A DNA stretch of 64,000 nt from Phlebopus portentosus (taxonomy: Eukaryota > Basidiomycota > Agaricomycetes > Boletales > Boletinellaceae). The notes under the pieces were generated by a model. That model had not been told where the DNA came from. It worked only from the letters and a program-made list of their open reading frames with translations, and ran no database searches. Both the position numbers and the translations under genes were made by a program. Every line of letters starts with the position of its first letter. Within the stretch, counting starts at the first letter, position 1. Shown piece by piece: positions 53,816 to 64,000 of the stretch. The stretch spans positions 1,054,001 to 1,118,000 of the forward strand of contig JAYXKI010000013.1 of the NCBI GenBank assembly GCA_037892935.1, in the 5' to 3' direction.

Positions 53816-55420
53816 TGTTACGAAAATTGTGGATATACAATGCGGCGTGGTATCAGACACTTTACACACCGAATTATGCAGCCTAATCAAGAGTATCTCG
53901 AAAGGCTTCAAGGACAGAATAGTAGAGGCGATTCTCGCCCACTAGCACAGCAAGGACCTGGGGAGGTCACTGTGGAATATATTCAAGAGGAACCCGATCA
54001 ACGATATTACGAAGACGAACGCGACGAGAGGGAGGACCCATACGATTTGCAGGAAGGCCTAGCTAGCATGCACATTGGACATACTCCTCCACCCGAGCGA
54101 AGCTACGTGGAGATGGAAGAACGAAACATCACAAGATACATAGAACTCCTGCAGAAGAGATGATATCGACATAGTGCAACCAGACGCTTTGTTCACGAAA
54201 GCCTGGTTTGTACAAACTGCTATTTGGCATACCAAAGGAGTTGGGTTCTTTTGGAGTGGCTCCTCAAGAACTTCATGGAGCGCTTAGTAATTAGGGAAGG
54301 GGCCAATGTCAAGATTCGGCATAAACCCGGACCCTCGGAACAAACATTGGACCAACCATTGCCGAACCGCGGAATGAGCGCATATGACCATGAGGTGTCC
54401 GTATGGCTTGGCGACAGAGATATCTATGCATTGAAGGTCGGCGTGAGAGCTTGGATCAATCAGCATCGTCACCAGACCTTGTGTCGAAACACTGCAGTGG
54501 AAGTCGATTGGCCAATCTATTACAGTGCGCCATCGGACGTCGAAAGTCTTATCGAAGAAGCAACGGATCGAATGCTAGAAGCATGGGAACGATCGGAAGA
54601 AGGGGTTATTACAGTCGACGAATGGCGCGAGATGAATCACCTGGGACGAAGATACAGGTTAACATCGGGAACCGGACTACAATTCTCCGACATCGATATC
54701 GCAGCTAGGCACAGAAGAGTGTCTGCTAAATTTACACAGCCGCCAAGGTTAATCTCCGATGATCAGCAGGGGTTGCCGATCCCGAATCCCGAGATAACGG
54801 TCAGCCCCATGATGGAAGACTAACGGCAGAAGCTCGGCCGGAGTAACGGAGCGCCGGCGAAGCGAGATCGCGGCACATGGAAGAAGTCTCTCGTGGGAGG
54901 ATTGGCGTTAAGGATTAACATGTGATAGGAACGGAGATCGATAGAAGCCTGGGGAAAGCTTCTTCGGAACGGAAGGAAATTAGGGCCTGCCTAATAGGGA
55001 AGGAAGTAGTCGGTGGTGCAACCAGGAGTTTCGGTAGCACCACCAGAATTGTCAGTGGTACTACGATTCAAGAGAGTAGTAGTGACACCAGCTGAAACAT
55101 ATTGTCCTAACCAATAGCGAGGCATGGTCGGTAGTATTTGGTAGTCGGTAGTATTCAGTAGAAACTTTATTTAAAGGCGCCAGCTGAGCGGGGTGTTGTC
55201 CCTCAGCAAAATTATTTTGTACTTTCAATCATAACTGTACCCCTTTGATTGAACCTCTGCTCTACTGCTGGGTCAAGCTTGAGCCTATAGCTCGCTTCTT
55301 AGTAGTACATCTAACCTTCGCTACTCTACTCTCCAATTATACATTGTCAGAAGGAGGAAGCAGGGACTTGTTCCGGTACGCTCGGACTAACCACCTCGTC
55401 CGAAAACACTGGTCCTAACA
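53816..55420 (+). repeat. A1 3' LTR
   Basis: 1605 bp. About 5% different from the 5' LTR over the first 650 bp and nearly identical afterwards. Confidence 0.94.
53840..54823 (+). pseudogene. U3 ORF, A1 3' LTR copy, interrupted
   Basis: Same 327-codon frame, broken by TGA at 54161-54163 (CGA in all other copies), with several other substitutions in the first half. The frame stays open after the stop to TAA at about 54821-54823. Confidence 0.75.
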
Positions 55421-55425
55421 CTACT

Positions 55426-56241
55426 GAGATTGCGCTACTCCGGCGGACTCCTGTGACCTCCCCTTCTGTCCGGTGGACCTACTACTCCATTTCTTTCATA
55501 CCTCGGCGTCCCTAGGGCACTCCCCCACGTCTCTGACAGTTTTTGGCACCTGCCAGGTGGTTAGTGGTTAGAGTCTGATAGCTTGAGGCTTCGTTTCTGG
55601 AGGTTTCTTCACACATTCAGCTCCCTTAGTAGGACGGACATCTTTAGCGCCTTCAGATACAGAGACCACCCGAAAATACCACAATGGTATGACGCGAGAG
55701 AGAAGACACGAAACGGGTAACTGGTCGAGATTGCGATGAGGAGGATGAACCGACACAATAACGGGTAGAAATTGAGGGAGGCAAGTGGTGAGTGTGCCAG
55801 AAAATCTGCTGGTTTCTAGGTGGAAAATGATCAGTCATGGGTGCCAAGTGAAGGAATCAGAACCAAAAGATGCACACTTTTGAGCACAGGGTGGATGCGA
55901 GAGGGAAGGGACAGGAGGCCTATTTGCATAGTTAGAAGGTATTCAAAAACAGAAAGCCTAGTGCACTTGTATGTATAGATTACCATCTGACCAGAAGTGG
56001 CATTCGTGCTTCTCCACTGGCATCTCAATTGGATTTTCTGGCACTTCATTCTCATCATGCAACTCAGTTGGAATACCTGGTGCATGGTTCTCGCTGTGTC
56101 TGCTTATGCTGACAACTGCAGAGGGAGGAGCTGTGAATAGGGGCAGCTTGGTGACGCTTGAGGTACAGGGGAAAGGATGAGGTCGTGCGATCTTGGCAAT
56201 TTAGTCTCGGCAAGGTTTCGACTTGCTTACGACACCCCACC
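55426..56241. other. No gene recognised
   Basis: The first ~135 bp continue the GC-rich tract interrupted by A1. The rest is unassigned sequence upstream of the integrase-core gene and may include its promoter. Confidence 0.45.
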
Positions 56242-58129
56242 ATGGAATTCCCTGCGTTACCAAATCTGTTGGCCTATCCGGTGCCTACTGTGCAAGCCTA
56301 TGAGCTGTTGGAGCAAACATACGAGCAAGCACGGGATCTCCTTCATCAACATCGGACAGATCCTTTGCACTACTGTGCACAACTAGACATCATTAGACAG
56401 CGAGCAGCCCCTCTTCTGGATGCACTCTACCGACAGATACCAACTGGAGAAATTCCAGCTTTTTGGGTTGAAAATCTTTTGAAGGTGTATGCAAATTTGA
56501 CCAGTAATCTGAAAGTGGCCATGCAAGCCGGAAGTCAAAGGTATGGTAGATACATAATTTTTAGTAATAGATGCCATTGAATTTCATAAATAGGGATGCG
56601 TTAGACAGAATAACCTTGGCTCCGGTTAGAATTGTTCACACCCATCTTCCCGGTCGCCCCAGAAAGGTGATTAGCAGGACATTCTTGAACTTGGTGCAGA
56701 AGGCCGACAGAAGTCTCACTGATGCCCAAGTTGCAAGACTGACAAAGATGTCGGCGAAGACAGTCGGAAACTACCGAAAGCTGCATGGTATTAGGAAGCA
56801 ATATTCTGGAATTTCTGATCAGCGTTTGGACGGCATTGTGAGGCAGTATAAGCAGAAGAAGCCTGACGCTGGAATTCGTTACGTATGGGCCCATCTTCGT
56901 TCCCAAAATGTGAAGGTGCAAAGGCGAAGGGTTATCGATTCACTGATTCGGGTGGATAGAGTTGGAGGAGTTCTCAGAAATCAACGACAAATCATAAGAA
57001 GGCCTTATAAATCGTTGCGTCCCAATTATTTGTGGCATTGTGATGGCCATCACAAGTTGATTCGATGGGGCTTAGTTATTCATGGCTTTATTGATGGATT
57101 TTGTCGAACTGTGAGTCTGATTGAAAGTGATTCCTTTTTACTAGACATTAACCCTTGTATCAACAGATAATGGGTTTGCGTGCCAGCAACAATAACAAGG
57201 CACAAACTGTCATCAAACTTTTCCTGGATGCTACCAGGTCCTATGGCATTCCATCAAGAGTCAGAGGGGATAGAGGTGGAGAAAATATAGATGTCGCAAG
57301 ACTGATGATTTTTCTTCGTGGAGAAAATTGCGCATCTTTTATCTGGGGAACGTAAGGATCTTTCTTCGCTCCTCTGAACTTTTTTTTACCTGTTGGTTAG
57401 ATCTACACAGAATACAAGAATTGAGCGCCTTTGGGTGGAGGTTGGAAAGCAGTTCGTACGCCGCTGGAAGGCATTTTTTCAGCGCCTGGAGGACTTACAT
57501 GGATTGGACATCGATAACCCTCAACATCTCTGGCTCCTTCACAAGTTGTTCTTGCCGCACATAAATGATGACTGCAAGATGTTTCGAAGAGAGTGGAATG
57601 CCCATATATGCAGGGGGAGTTCCACACTAAATCAAAGCCCAAATGTAAGACAATAGCTGCACCATGCATTCTGTCATTAACCTCAATTTAGGTTCTTCGC
57701 CTCCAGGGAATGATTAAACATGGTGCATATGACGAAGACTGTGACAAGCTATCTCCAGAGCAGGTCCGAGAGATATGCAATCAACACTTCAGGCAGATTG
57801 AGAACAACGAGCACGACCTACATGTAGAGTCAGTACAAGTCCCTGAAACGAGGTTTCCATTCTTTGATCCCCAGACAGAGGACATCTTTTTTGACTCTGT
57901 CAGGGAGGCTATGGAGCGAGGGATAATGCCACAAGGTTTCGGGATTCGTCAGGAAGAGTGGCCAGATGACGAGTATCCCACTGGAGAGATTCTGAAAGTT
58001 GGAAAGAACCCAGAGGTACTTATTGCTTTGCCTCTAGAGATTTGGTTTGAAAGAGCTTTGCTGTGGGCTAGAGGATTGTATGTCATGCTACGAATTCAGG
58101 AAGGAGACCTGGAGCTTCAATTGCAGTGA
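56242..58129 (+). CDS. Integrase-core (DDE) domain protein, 560 aa
   Basis: Five exons that keep phase throughout: 56242-56540, 56594-57110, 57167-57351, 57401-57644 and 57692-58129 (1683 nt). An N-terminal helical region precedes a helix-turn-helix-like part (LTDAQVARLTKMSAKTVGNY). The integrase fold follows: first Asp in WHCDGHHKLIRWGLVIHGF, second Asp in RVRGDRGGENIDVARLM, Glu in NTRIERLWVEVGKQF, so the DDE triad is complete. After it comes a conserved RRWKAFFQRLEDLHGLD region and an acidic C-terminal part. The family is common in mushroom genomes and also occurs in animals such as fish. It derives from retroviral-type integrases or related DNA transposons, and its cellular role is unclear. 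The intact frame with introns suggests a host-style gene or a recent transposon copy. No flanking terminal repeats were found. Confidence 0.85.
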
Positions 58130-58428
58130 TAGATATTTTATGTCAAGTAGTTCTGAGGATATGCGAGTCAATTTTTTCAGCTAGAGATTAACAATGGATG
58201 CCATTTATCATCATTGCAAAACTTGAGACTGTGTATAGCAGTGACTCTTTCCGATGTATAAATGTGCTCTTTCATCTTAGTCACTCCTGGATGGTGAGAA
58301 TCTGGCTAAATCTGATACTAATACCTCATAAACAGGTCAAATGTGTTCAACTAAATGCATTTATTTCACTGTCAGTATTAATTTAGGTCTTGCTAAAATG
58401 CTGATGAAGGTCAAGTCAGGTATAACCC

Positions 58429-58464
58429 GCTGCGACGCTTTTTCCACTGGAAAAAGCGCCGCGG
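58429..58464. repeat. Dispersed hairpin repeat, distal copy
   Basis: TGCGACGCTTTTTCCA, C, TGGAAAAAGCGCCGC: the same palindrome as in the array 54 kb away, followed by CATGTG-type motifs. The flanking 440-bp unit is not present, so the hairpin occurs independently of the array. Confidence 0.8.
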
Positions 58465-58870
58465 AAATCATGTGTCCAGTGACATGTGCATGCCAATCAC
58501 ACGAATGTCACATGCCGATCACATGCGTTTGACGTGATCTCGATTTTTTATCAGATGACCTGACCTGAGTCACATGTAAGTCGCGCAAATCTCACATGCT
58601 TTTAATTTACTCAAATAGTACATCAGGTGATTGCTTCACGATCACATGAATCATCACATGGTGAATAGGTATTTATCATGTGACCATAAACTGATCACAT
58701 GATTGTCACACCAATTTCATATGACGTTAATCTTCCATATACATGCGTCATATGATCGTTTTATGATCACATGAAGTTTGTCTGTCTGCAAATTTTCGTT
58801 TCACGAAAATTTTAACAAAAGGGGGGGGGAAGGGAAACCCCCCCCCCCCTTTTTTTTTCTGCATCACATG
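58465..58870. repeat. Cluster of CACATG motifs and small hairpins
   Basis: About twelve CACATG/CATGTG hexamers, many inside ATCACATGA or TCATGTGA, within about 400 bp. A perfect 10-bp stem-loop (AAATTTTCGT, TTC, ACGAAAATTT) lies at 58790-58812. An A-G/C-T inverted repeat (A4G9 then C12T9) lies at 58817-58858. No coding frame. Confidence 0.6.
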
Positions 58871-58955
58871 AGGGAAAATTACTGAATTTAGCAACTATAC
58901 TATTTAGGGGGGGGGGAATAATTTTTTCCCCATCGGTACACCATACTATGCCATA

Positions 58956-59202
58956 TTGTCCAGTTAAACAATGTAAAATTAGAGAAGTTAATGATTAATA
59001 TATAGAACATAAAAGAATCCATATATTTTGCTTTGCCACTACATGCTTGCAAAAATTTACAATCCTTTGAAATCCAGTAAAAAAACTGAGTAGCCTATTT
59101 TAAACTTGTGCTCCTAATTCATATGAGTAAACTATACATAAGTTTTTGTAGTTAATGTATCTATCATTGATTTCTCTAATTTTACATCACTTAACTGGAC
59201 AA
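58956..59202. mobile_element. MITE-like element with terminal inverted repeats
   Basis: About 247 bp bounded by imperfect ~38-bp inverted repeats. They begin TTGTCCAGTTAA and end TTAACTGGACAA, with an internal shared ATGTAAAATTAGAGAA. AT-rich, non-coding interior. A target duplication is not obvious, so the exact ends are uncertain. Confidence 0.65.
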
Positions 59203-59547
59203 AACAGCTGAATATTGACGGAGGAAACCCCATTTCAATCAATTTTGGTTGCGAAAAAACACGTGATGATTGCCATTCTAAGGCATTATGCAAACAGCAC
59301 ATCACGCAACAATATCATATCATTTGCTGTGCACCTGCACCAATCCAGGGCAGGGATCATTTATACACAGCGTTTTACACACGAGGCTGTTCCGTGAAAA
59401 CCTCTGTTTTGCCATGAGGCTCTGCTGTGCAGCACAGATCTTTCGAAGAGATACCAGCCCAGCATTGGCGTTCCTCTTCTCATAAGTACCCCAACCCCAT
59501 CCTGAACATCCATTTCCTTTTCTTAACTGCACGGTGAGCGTTTCTGC

Positions 59548-61528
59548 ATGGATAAGGACTGTAGGACGCCGAAAGCCCACTTGAGTTCTCTCAAGTTTAT
59601 ATCTCCGTCGATTCTTGCAGAACTTGCCTCACTTAATCTTACCGGTCGTCTCTCAAAGACGAGGAAGATTATCTCCGGGGGCGCCTATGGAGATATTTCA
59701 AAAGGTCACTTCCGCGCTCCCGGCAGACGTGTCAAAGTTGCCGTAAAGGGTTTGCGCTTCTACTTGAAGGAAGACATAAAGACGGTGAGTAGTGACTTTT
59801 GTGACGTTTTGTTGTTCCTCACGGATAACAATCATCAGCTGTTCGAAAGAGAGATTTACGTGTGGTCGAAATTGGACCATGAAAATATTCTACCCCTGAT
59901 GGGATATGCTATTGATACTATGACCGGATTTCCGTTGCTTGTATCACGATGGATGGAAAATGGTTCTGCTTGGGCATATGTAAACTCTCATCCAAACCCC
60001 GATGTGCTACGTCTGGTCCGCATTGGAGTTTCATCCCGTGTTTTTCTTCTTCTAACAAAGTCTCAGGTGACTGGTATCGCCAGCGGCCTTGCGTACCTTC
60101 ACCGGAACCGCGTGGTACATTCCGACATCAAGTCGGTATGTGCTGTAGTAGTTGCTTAGGTGTACCAACTTCTAGAATGACGATTTTAGGATAATGTTCT
60201 CGTCTCCGCCTCTGGTAACGCTCTCATCTGTGACTTTGGATGTTCGCGGATGGTAGCTGCTAGCTGGAGTCTCGCTAATCTTAGTTCGGGGATCAGGGGA
60301 ACATCTCGTTATCTCGCGTATGAACTCGTAGCGCCTGTTCCTTCTTGTCATACACAGAAGACAGATGTCTGGGCATTCGGCATGACTGTATATGTGCGTC
60401 AATGAATTCGTAACCTCTTTTGAAGAAGTCTTACGTTGACCTTTGTCACAGGAGTTAGCCTTTCGGCAACGACCATTCGCAGGTCTCACAGATTTTCAAG
60501 TTGTATCTGCAATAATGCACTACGAACTTCCTCGCCTCCCGACATTAGACCCCTTTGATCATCATTTCGAGAGGAAAGGAGTATTCAAAGCTATTTGTGT
60601 CGATTGCTGGAAATTCGATCCTACGGACCGTCCGGACATGTCTGCGATATCAATAAAGTTAACAGAGGAACAGAAGGCCCCGCAATTCTGGACCTTGCCT
60701 ATATCCGAGTCCGACCCCATACTAATGAGAAATATGGCGCTGTCATCATTCCTTTTGAACTCACGTTTTAATGCTGGTTAGTGTAGCCCTTGGCTGATGT
60801 GGAAATTCTGCTAATGTGTTTTCTTTCTCCGTAGAGGCCGAGAGGATCGAACATAACATATACAGTCACGAACTCTCCGGACCATTGACTTTCGAAGTCT
60901 CGGAACGTCCTCATGATGCGGATGACTTCTTGATGCAAGCGTATGCCTCGGATTACAAACCTATGCTCAGGACGTTGGGTGGTCGGAAACCTAAGCGAAC
61001 CAGAAGTACCAGGCACGGACTAGGTTGTTTCAGCAGTATTCAACAGAGGGTTGGTTCCTTCCGTCATCCATGTCTATATAGTCATTCATCTCAATTTTTA
61101 CTCCAGAAATGTGACGAAAACTTTGATCCCGATTGTTCTTGTACACCATGCACGCAACTTCGGTGCCAACGTCTTAGTACAAAGTGTCCGGACTGGATGC
61201 AGGTATAATATACGTCTTTGCTCCTACATTTGCTTACTTCATCATTCATTAGGAATGGGATGATGAAAAGATCAAGGCCTTCCTCACAAAGAACGAGAAG
61301 GTCAAATCTTCCTCTACATTTACCGACAATGAGCTGTGCAACCCAATTAGCTTTCCTGTTCCCGTTTATCACGACACCTCCGGTATTAATGAGGATAGTG
61401 TCCATGGTGATGGTATGATGAATAGGTGTACCAACAGTGTGGACTTTGGAGGTGGCGGGAGCAGAAATTCATTTGGGATGGACTTGTTAAACTTTAGTTT
61501 CACTGGAAATATCTCACCTGGCATATGA
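59548..61528 (+). CDS. Protein kinase, 551 aa, seven exons
   Basis: Exons 59548-59784, 59839-60015, 60067-60135, 60190-60393, 60452-60776, 60835-61202 and 61253-61528 keep phase and total 1656 nt. Kinase motifs in order: glycine-rich loop ISGGAYGDISKG, lysine in VAVKGL, EREIYVWSKLDHENILPLMG, catalytic loop VVHSDIKSDNVL (HSD in place of HRD, the Asp kept), CDFGCSR, a RGTSRYLAYEL activation segment and DVWAFGMTVYELAF. It resembles the tyrosine-kinase-like group expanded in agaricomycetes. The region after the kinase domain (residues about 340-551) is Ser/Asn/acidic and unrecognised. No membrane segment or signal peptide. The ATG at 59548 is the first in frame before the conserved N-terminal part. 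Confidence 0.85.
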
Positions 61529-61990
61529 GGAATGGACAGATGCCAAGTGGAGAAGAGAATTTTACAGAGATGGGTCGAGCATATCCGAGCTTTCGGCAAG
61601 TAGTAATTTTAGTAGTGGAGGAGAGCATTCGAGTGGGTAGCTTGAGTTCCTGCGTGACTGTAAGCTTGCCGTTCTCGTTCTGCATCATTGCAGCTGCTGC
61701 GAACAGTGTTGACGAGAACCGAACAATGCCACATCATCCAAAGAATGCCTTGGCTGTAAGCAATTGTGCACTATGTCCCGTCCCATTGGCGCTATTGCAC
61801 GAAGAGTTTTTCTGCAATAGTGTTTGTACGCTGATACGCAGGAAAGATTAATGTAAGTTCGAGACTCCATTCTATAAAAAAAATTTACGAAAACAGAATC
61901 CTTCGATTACAATAAATAAATATGCATCAATGAACGCAACTGGACACAATGCATTACTAGAGACAAACAGCTAAACACCAACCCGCACGA
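61529..61990. other. No gene recognised
   Basis: Short gap between the convergent kinase and permease genes, likely their 3' untranslated regions. Confidence 0.5.
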
Positions 61991-64000
61991 CTATGAAGAA
62001 TACGGCGCAAGCGCGTATCTCTTTTGTTTTCCAGGAAGTAGTACCTGAGAGGAGATAAATATTAGACTGATACATTGCAAATCTCCGTTTACTGGAGTTT
62101 TCGTTTCTTGTACTGGGTAGTAAAGAGAGTCATGAGCAACAATAAGTCGCAGTACGGATGGGGAGGGGCTACGCACCACAGTGATGACTGTCCCGTCATC
62201 CAGCGTCTCTTTCGCCGGGTACAGTTTATACTTGCCAATTCGGGGTAGAACCTGTCTCCATATTGCCCAGTAGAGGACCCCACCCGCGAGAACGCCGATG
62301 GCAACCAAACAATACCTGTTCGATGAGAATTTCAGCTCGAGTTGCAATAATCGCATATTTGAAGGTAACGAGAGCGTACAGATAGTATGGCAGCGGTGGA
62401 GTGTCACCGACACCGTTCGCAGGTCGGATATAGGGAACCACAATCACTGTGGAGATAGAAGGCATGAGCATTGATTGCGTGGAAGCCGATCAGGAAGCAA
62501 TAACGTACAGAAGACAGCAGTAGCCATGAAGAAAAACGCGACCGGCAACCAAACTGCACGCAAAATAAAGGATGTTCGTTACTGTCTTATTTGAACGAAT
62601 ACAGGAATGGAATATGTTGGGAAACATTCTTACCTTTAAACGGCCTAACAGCATCTGGCTTCTTCCAGCGGAGGTAAAAAAGACCCTGACATGTGAGTCG
62701 CATAAGAGTGCTGCCGGCGAACGGACGGTGCAGAATACACACAGAAACGATAAGCAGATTGAGGATCTGCATCGGATAGCCTTCAACATTGAGAATGAAA
62801 GGATAGGCGACATCTGGCGGAGGTGCGAGGATGACGATGGCCTGTGAAGATACGATCAAGAAGTTGTACAGTACACCAGCAACGTTGACGACCCACAGAA
62901 GGAATGAAGTGCAAAATCAACCCGGGCATGGGAGACTTCCCAGTCGGCCAGTTGGATGCCCAGAATTTGTTACCGAACGGCAATGGCATGCCCTCTTTCG
63001 CAACCTCTAAATACGGATAAAATATCAACTATGCAACGTGATGAGAAGCTGTCAAATTGGCATACCTTGATTTACACGAGACATTGAGAAGGTCTACGAG
63101 GAGCACATTTTATAAGTATTTTGGACTCGAACTCATCGCACAATTCAAATTTTGCGTACCACTGTCATCACATTCTGCAAGGCGTGTCAATACAGTTCTT
63201 GAGCTCAGAATCGACAAAGAACTTACACTGAACAATGCAGAAGATCGGAAGATACGTGTCAGAAATATTGATATTTATAGGTTAAGCGTTTGCTTACCCA
63301 AGAGCACTAGAAATCTCAGCGTGAGATCTGACTATCTAATAGCAAAGATCATAGCAGAGACTTACCTCAAACCGACAAACACGCTCAGCGCTTTCTGAGC
63401 CTGTTCGCCAAACACTTTCTTGAAGAATAACGAAGCGACAGTGACACTGCTAGCCAAAATCTCCTCCTTAGTGGAAGCACTGGACGTCACGAACGCGAAC
63501 GCAAACCGGTCGATCGAATAAAAGAGAGGGTACGAATTAAGATGAGTTTCGTCCTGGCAGTATGGACGAGGGCCGACTTACGCGAAGTAGGCAATGTTTG
63601 CGAAGATATAGGAGACCGCGCAGATACCCAGACCAAGTGGGCCAGCGATTTTGAGAGTACGCACGGGATCCTTCACCTCGTTCAAAACATAGTTGATGTT
63701 TGACCAGCCGGCGTATGCATTTATTACTTTAAACATCGCTGTCGCGTACTGATAGGATGAGATTAGAGCATAATCATATAGATCCCAGAAGAGAACTGAC
63801 ATCACCGCTACTTGGAGAACTACCAGCGAATGCATCGCGGAAGTTAGCATGTGGGTCCTCAACGCTTGTCTTCCCACCCAGGACAACCCATCCTGTCAAG
63901 GCCATTCGCCTGAGTTGATATACAGAAATTGGTGAAACGATACTTACCGGTAACAATGACGAAAGCCAGAAGGAATACTTTGAACAAACTGATCGCCTGG
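61991..64000 (-). CDS. Amino-acid permease (APC superfamily, MUP1/LAT-like), 3' part
   Basis: Gene enters from the right edge. Exons read on the minus strand include 64000-63948 (ISLFKVFLLAFVIVTG), 63892-63801, 63748-63582 and 63479-63366, then several more to about 61991. Diagnostic segments: FKVINAYAGWSNINYVLNEV, DPVRTLKIAGPLGLGICAVS, STKEEILASSVTVASLFFKK, NKFWASNWPTGKSPMPGL, ILNVEGYPMQILNLL, a LRWKKPDAVRPFK loop, and several hydrophobic membrane segments. This matches fungal methionine/large neutral amino-acid permeases that import amino acids across the plasma membrane. The C-terminal exon boundaries (LDDGTVITV, then PGKQKRYALAPYSS) are less certain. The N-terminal half lies outside the window. 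Confidence 0.85.

Larger units (their letters stand above)
42701..55420 (+). mobile_element. Family A Gypsy chromovirus, copy A1 (12.7 kb)
   Basis: LTRs 42701-44307 and 53816-55420; target duplication CTACT at 42696-42700 and 55421-55425. Order: LTR with U3 ORF, self-priming PBS, ORF-a, ORF-b, gag, pol with chromodomain, repeat-rich non-coding region, purine tract, LTR. At 12.7 kb it is roughly twice the size of family B; the excess is the long LTRs, the two pre-gag ORFs and the post-pol region. Pol has two nonsense codons and the 3' LTR copy of the U3 ORF has one, so this copy is defective. The two LTRs differ far more from each other than the 5' LTR does from A2. Confidence 0.95.

Noticed and set aside
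58465..58870. CRISPR-like array from regularly repeated CACATG motifs
   Set aside because: Repeats are hexamers with irregular spacing in a eukaryotic context; no repeat-spacer structure.

Overview
This 64-kb window looks like nuclear DNA of a filamentous basidiomycete, probably an agaricomycete. That is inferred from the many short GT-AG introns (about 45-90 nt), a BTB/POZ gene, a JmjC gene, a protein kinase and an integrase-core gene of kinds typical of mushroom genomes, and a heavy load of Ty3/Gypsy chromoviruses. No species is named. About 36 kb of the window is LTR-retrotransposon DNA.

Layout. 0.3-1.2 kb: BTB/POZ gene. 1.4-5.0 kb: tandem array of a roughly 440-bp unit, each unit carrying a near-perfect 31-33 bp hairpin, with a solo LTR of family A (1874-3478) inserted between units. 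5.4-6.6 kb: six-exon hypothetical gene. 7.7-9.2 kb: decayed ORF carrying another copy of the hairpin. 10.8-20.1 kb: a host gene with a JmjC domain downstream, split by a 6.6-kb family B element (B1, 11131-17763, TSD AAGCC). 20.8-39.6 kb: a second family B element on the minus strand (B2, TSD AGTAT), itself interrupted by a 12.7-kb family A element (A2, 22553-35266). 40.2-41.15 kb: Ras-like GTPase gene on the minus strand. 42.7-55.4 kb: a second full-length family A element on the plus strand (A1, TSD CTACT), in a GC-rich non-coding tract. 56.2-58.1 kb: five-exon DDE integrase-core gene. 58.4-59.2 kb: hairpins, a cluster of CACATG motifs and a MITE-like inverted-repeat element. 59.5-61.5 kb: protein kinase gene. 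62.0-64.0 kb: 3' part of an amino-acid permease gene on the minus strand, running off the window.

The most unusual system is family A. It is a chromovirus (Gag, protease, RT, RNase H, integrase, chromodomain) with three extra open frames. One is a 327-codon ORF inside the U3 part of its 1.6-kb LTR; five copies are present, four of them open. The other two lie between the 5' LTR and gag and overlap by 490 bp in different frames: ORF-a, and ORF-b, which has a predicted membrane segment and coiled coils. Both families A and B show an exact 11-nt complementarity between the primer-binding site and the predicted RNA 5' end, about 30-37 nt downstream of a TATA box. This is the signature of Tf1-type self-priming. 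Both also have a -1 frameshift arrangement at the gag/pol junction. None of the element copies looks fully autonomous, because each pol is broken. The Ras-like gene needs a 2-nt micro-exon to stay in frame.
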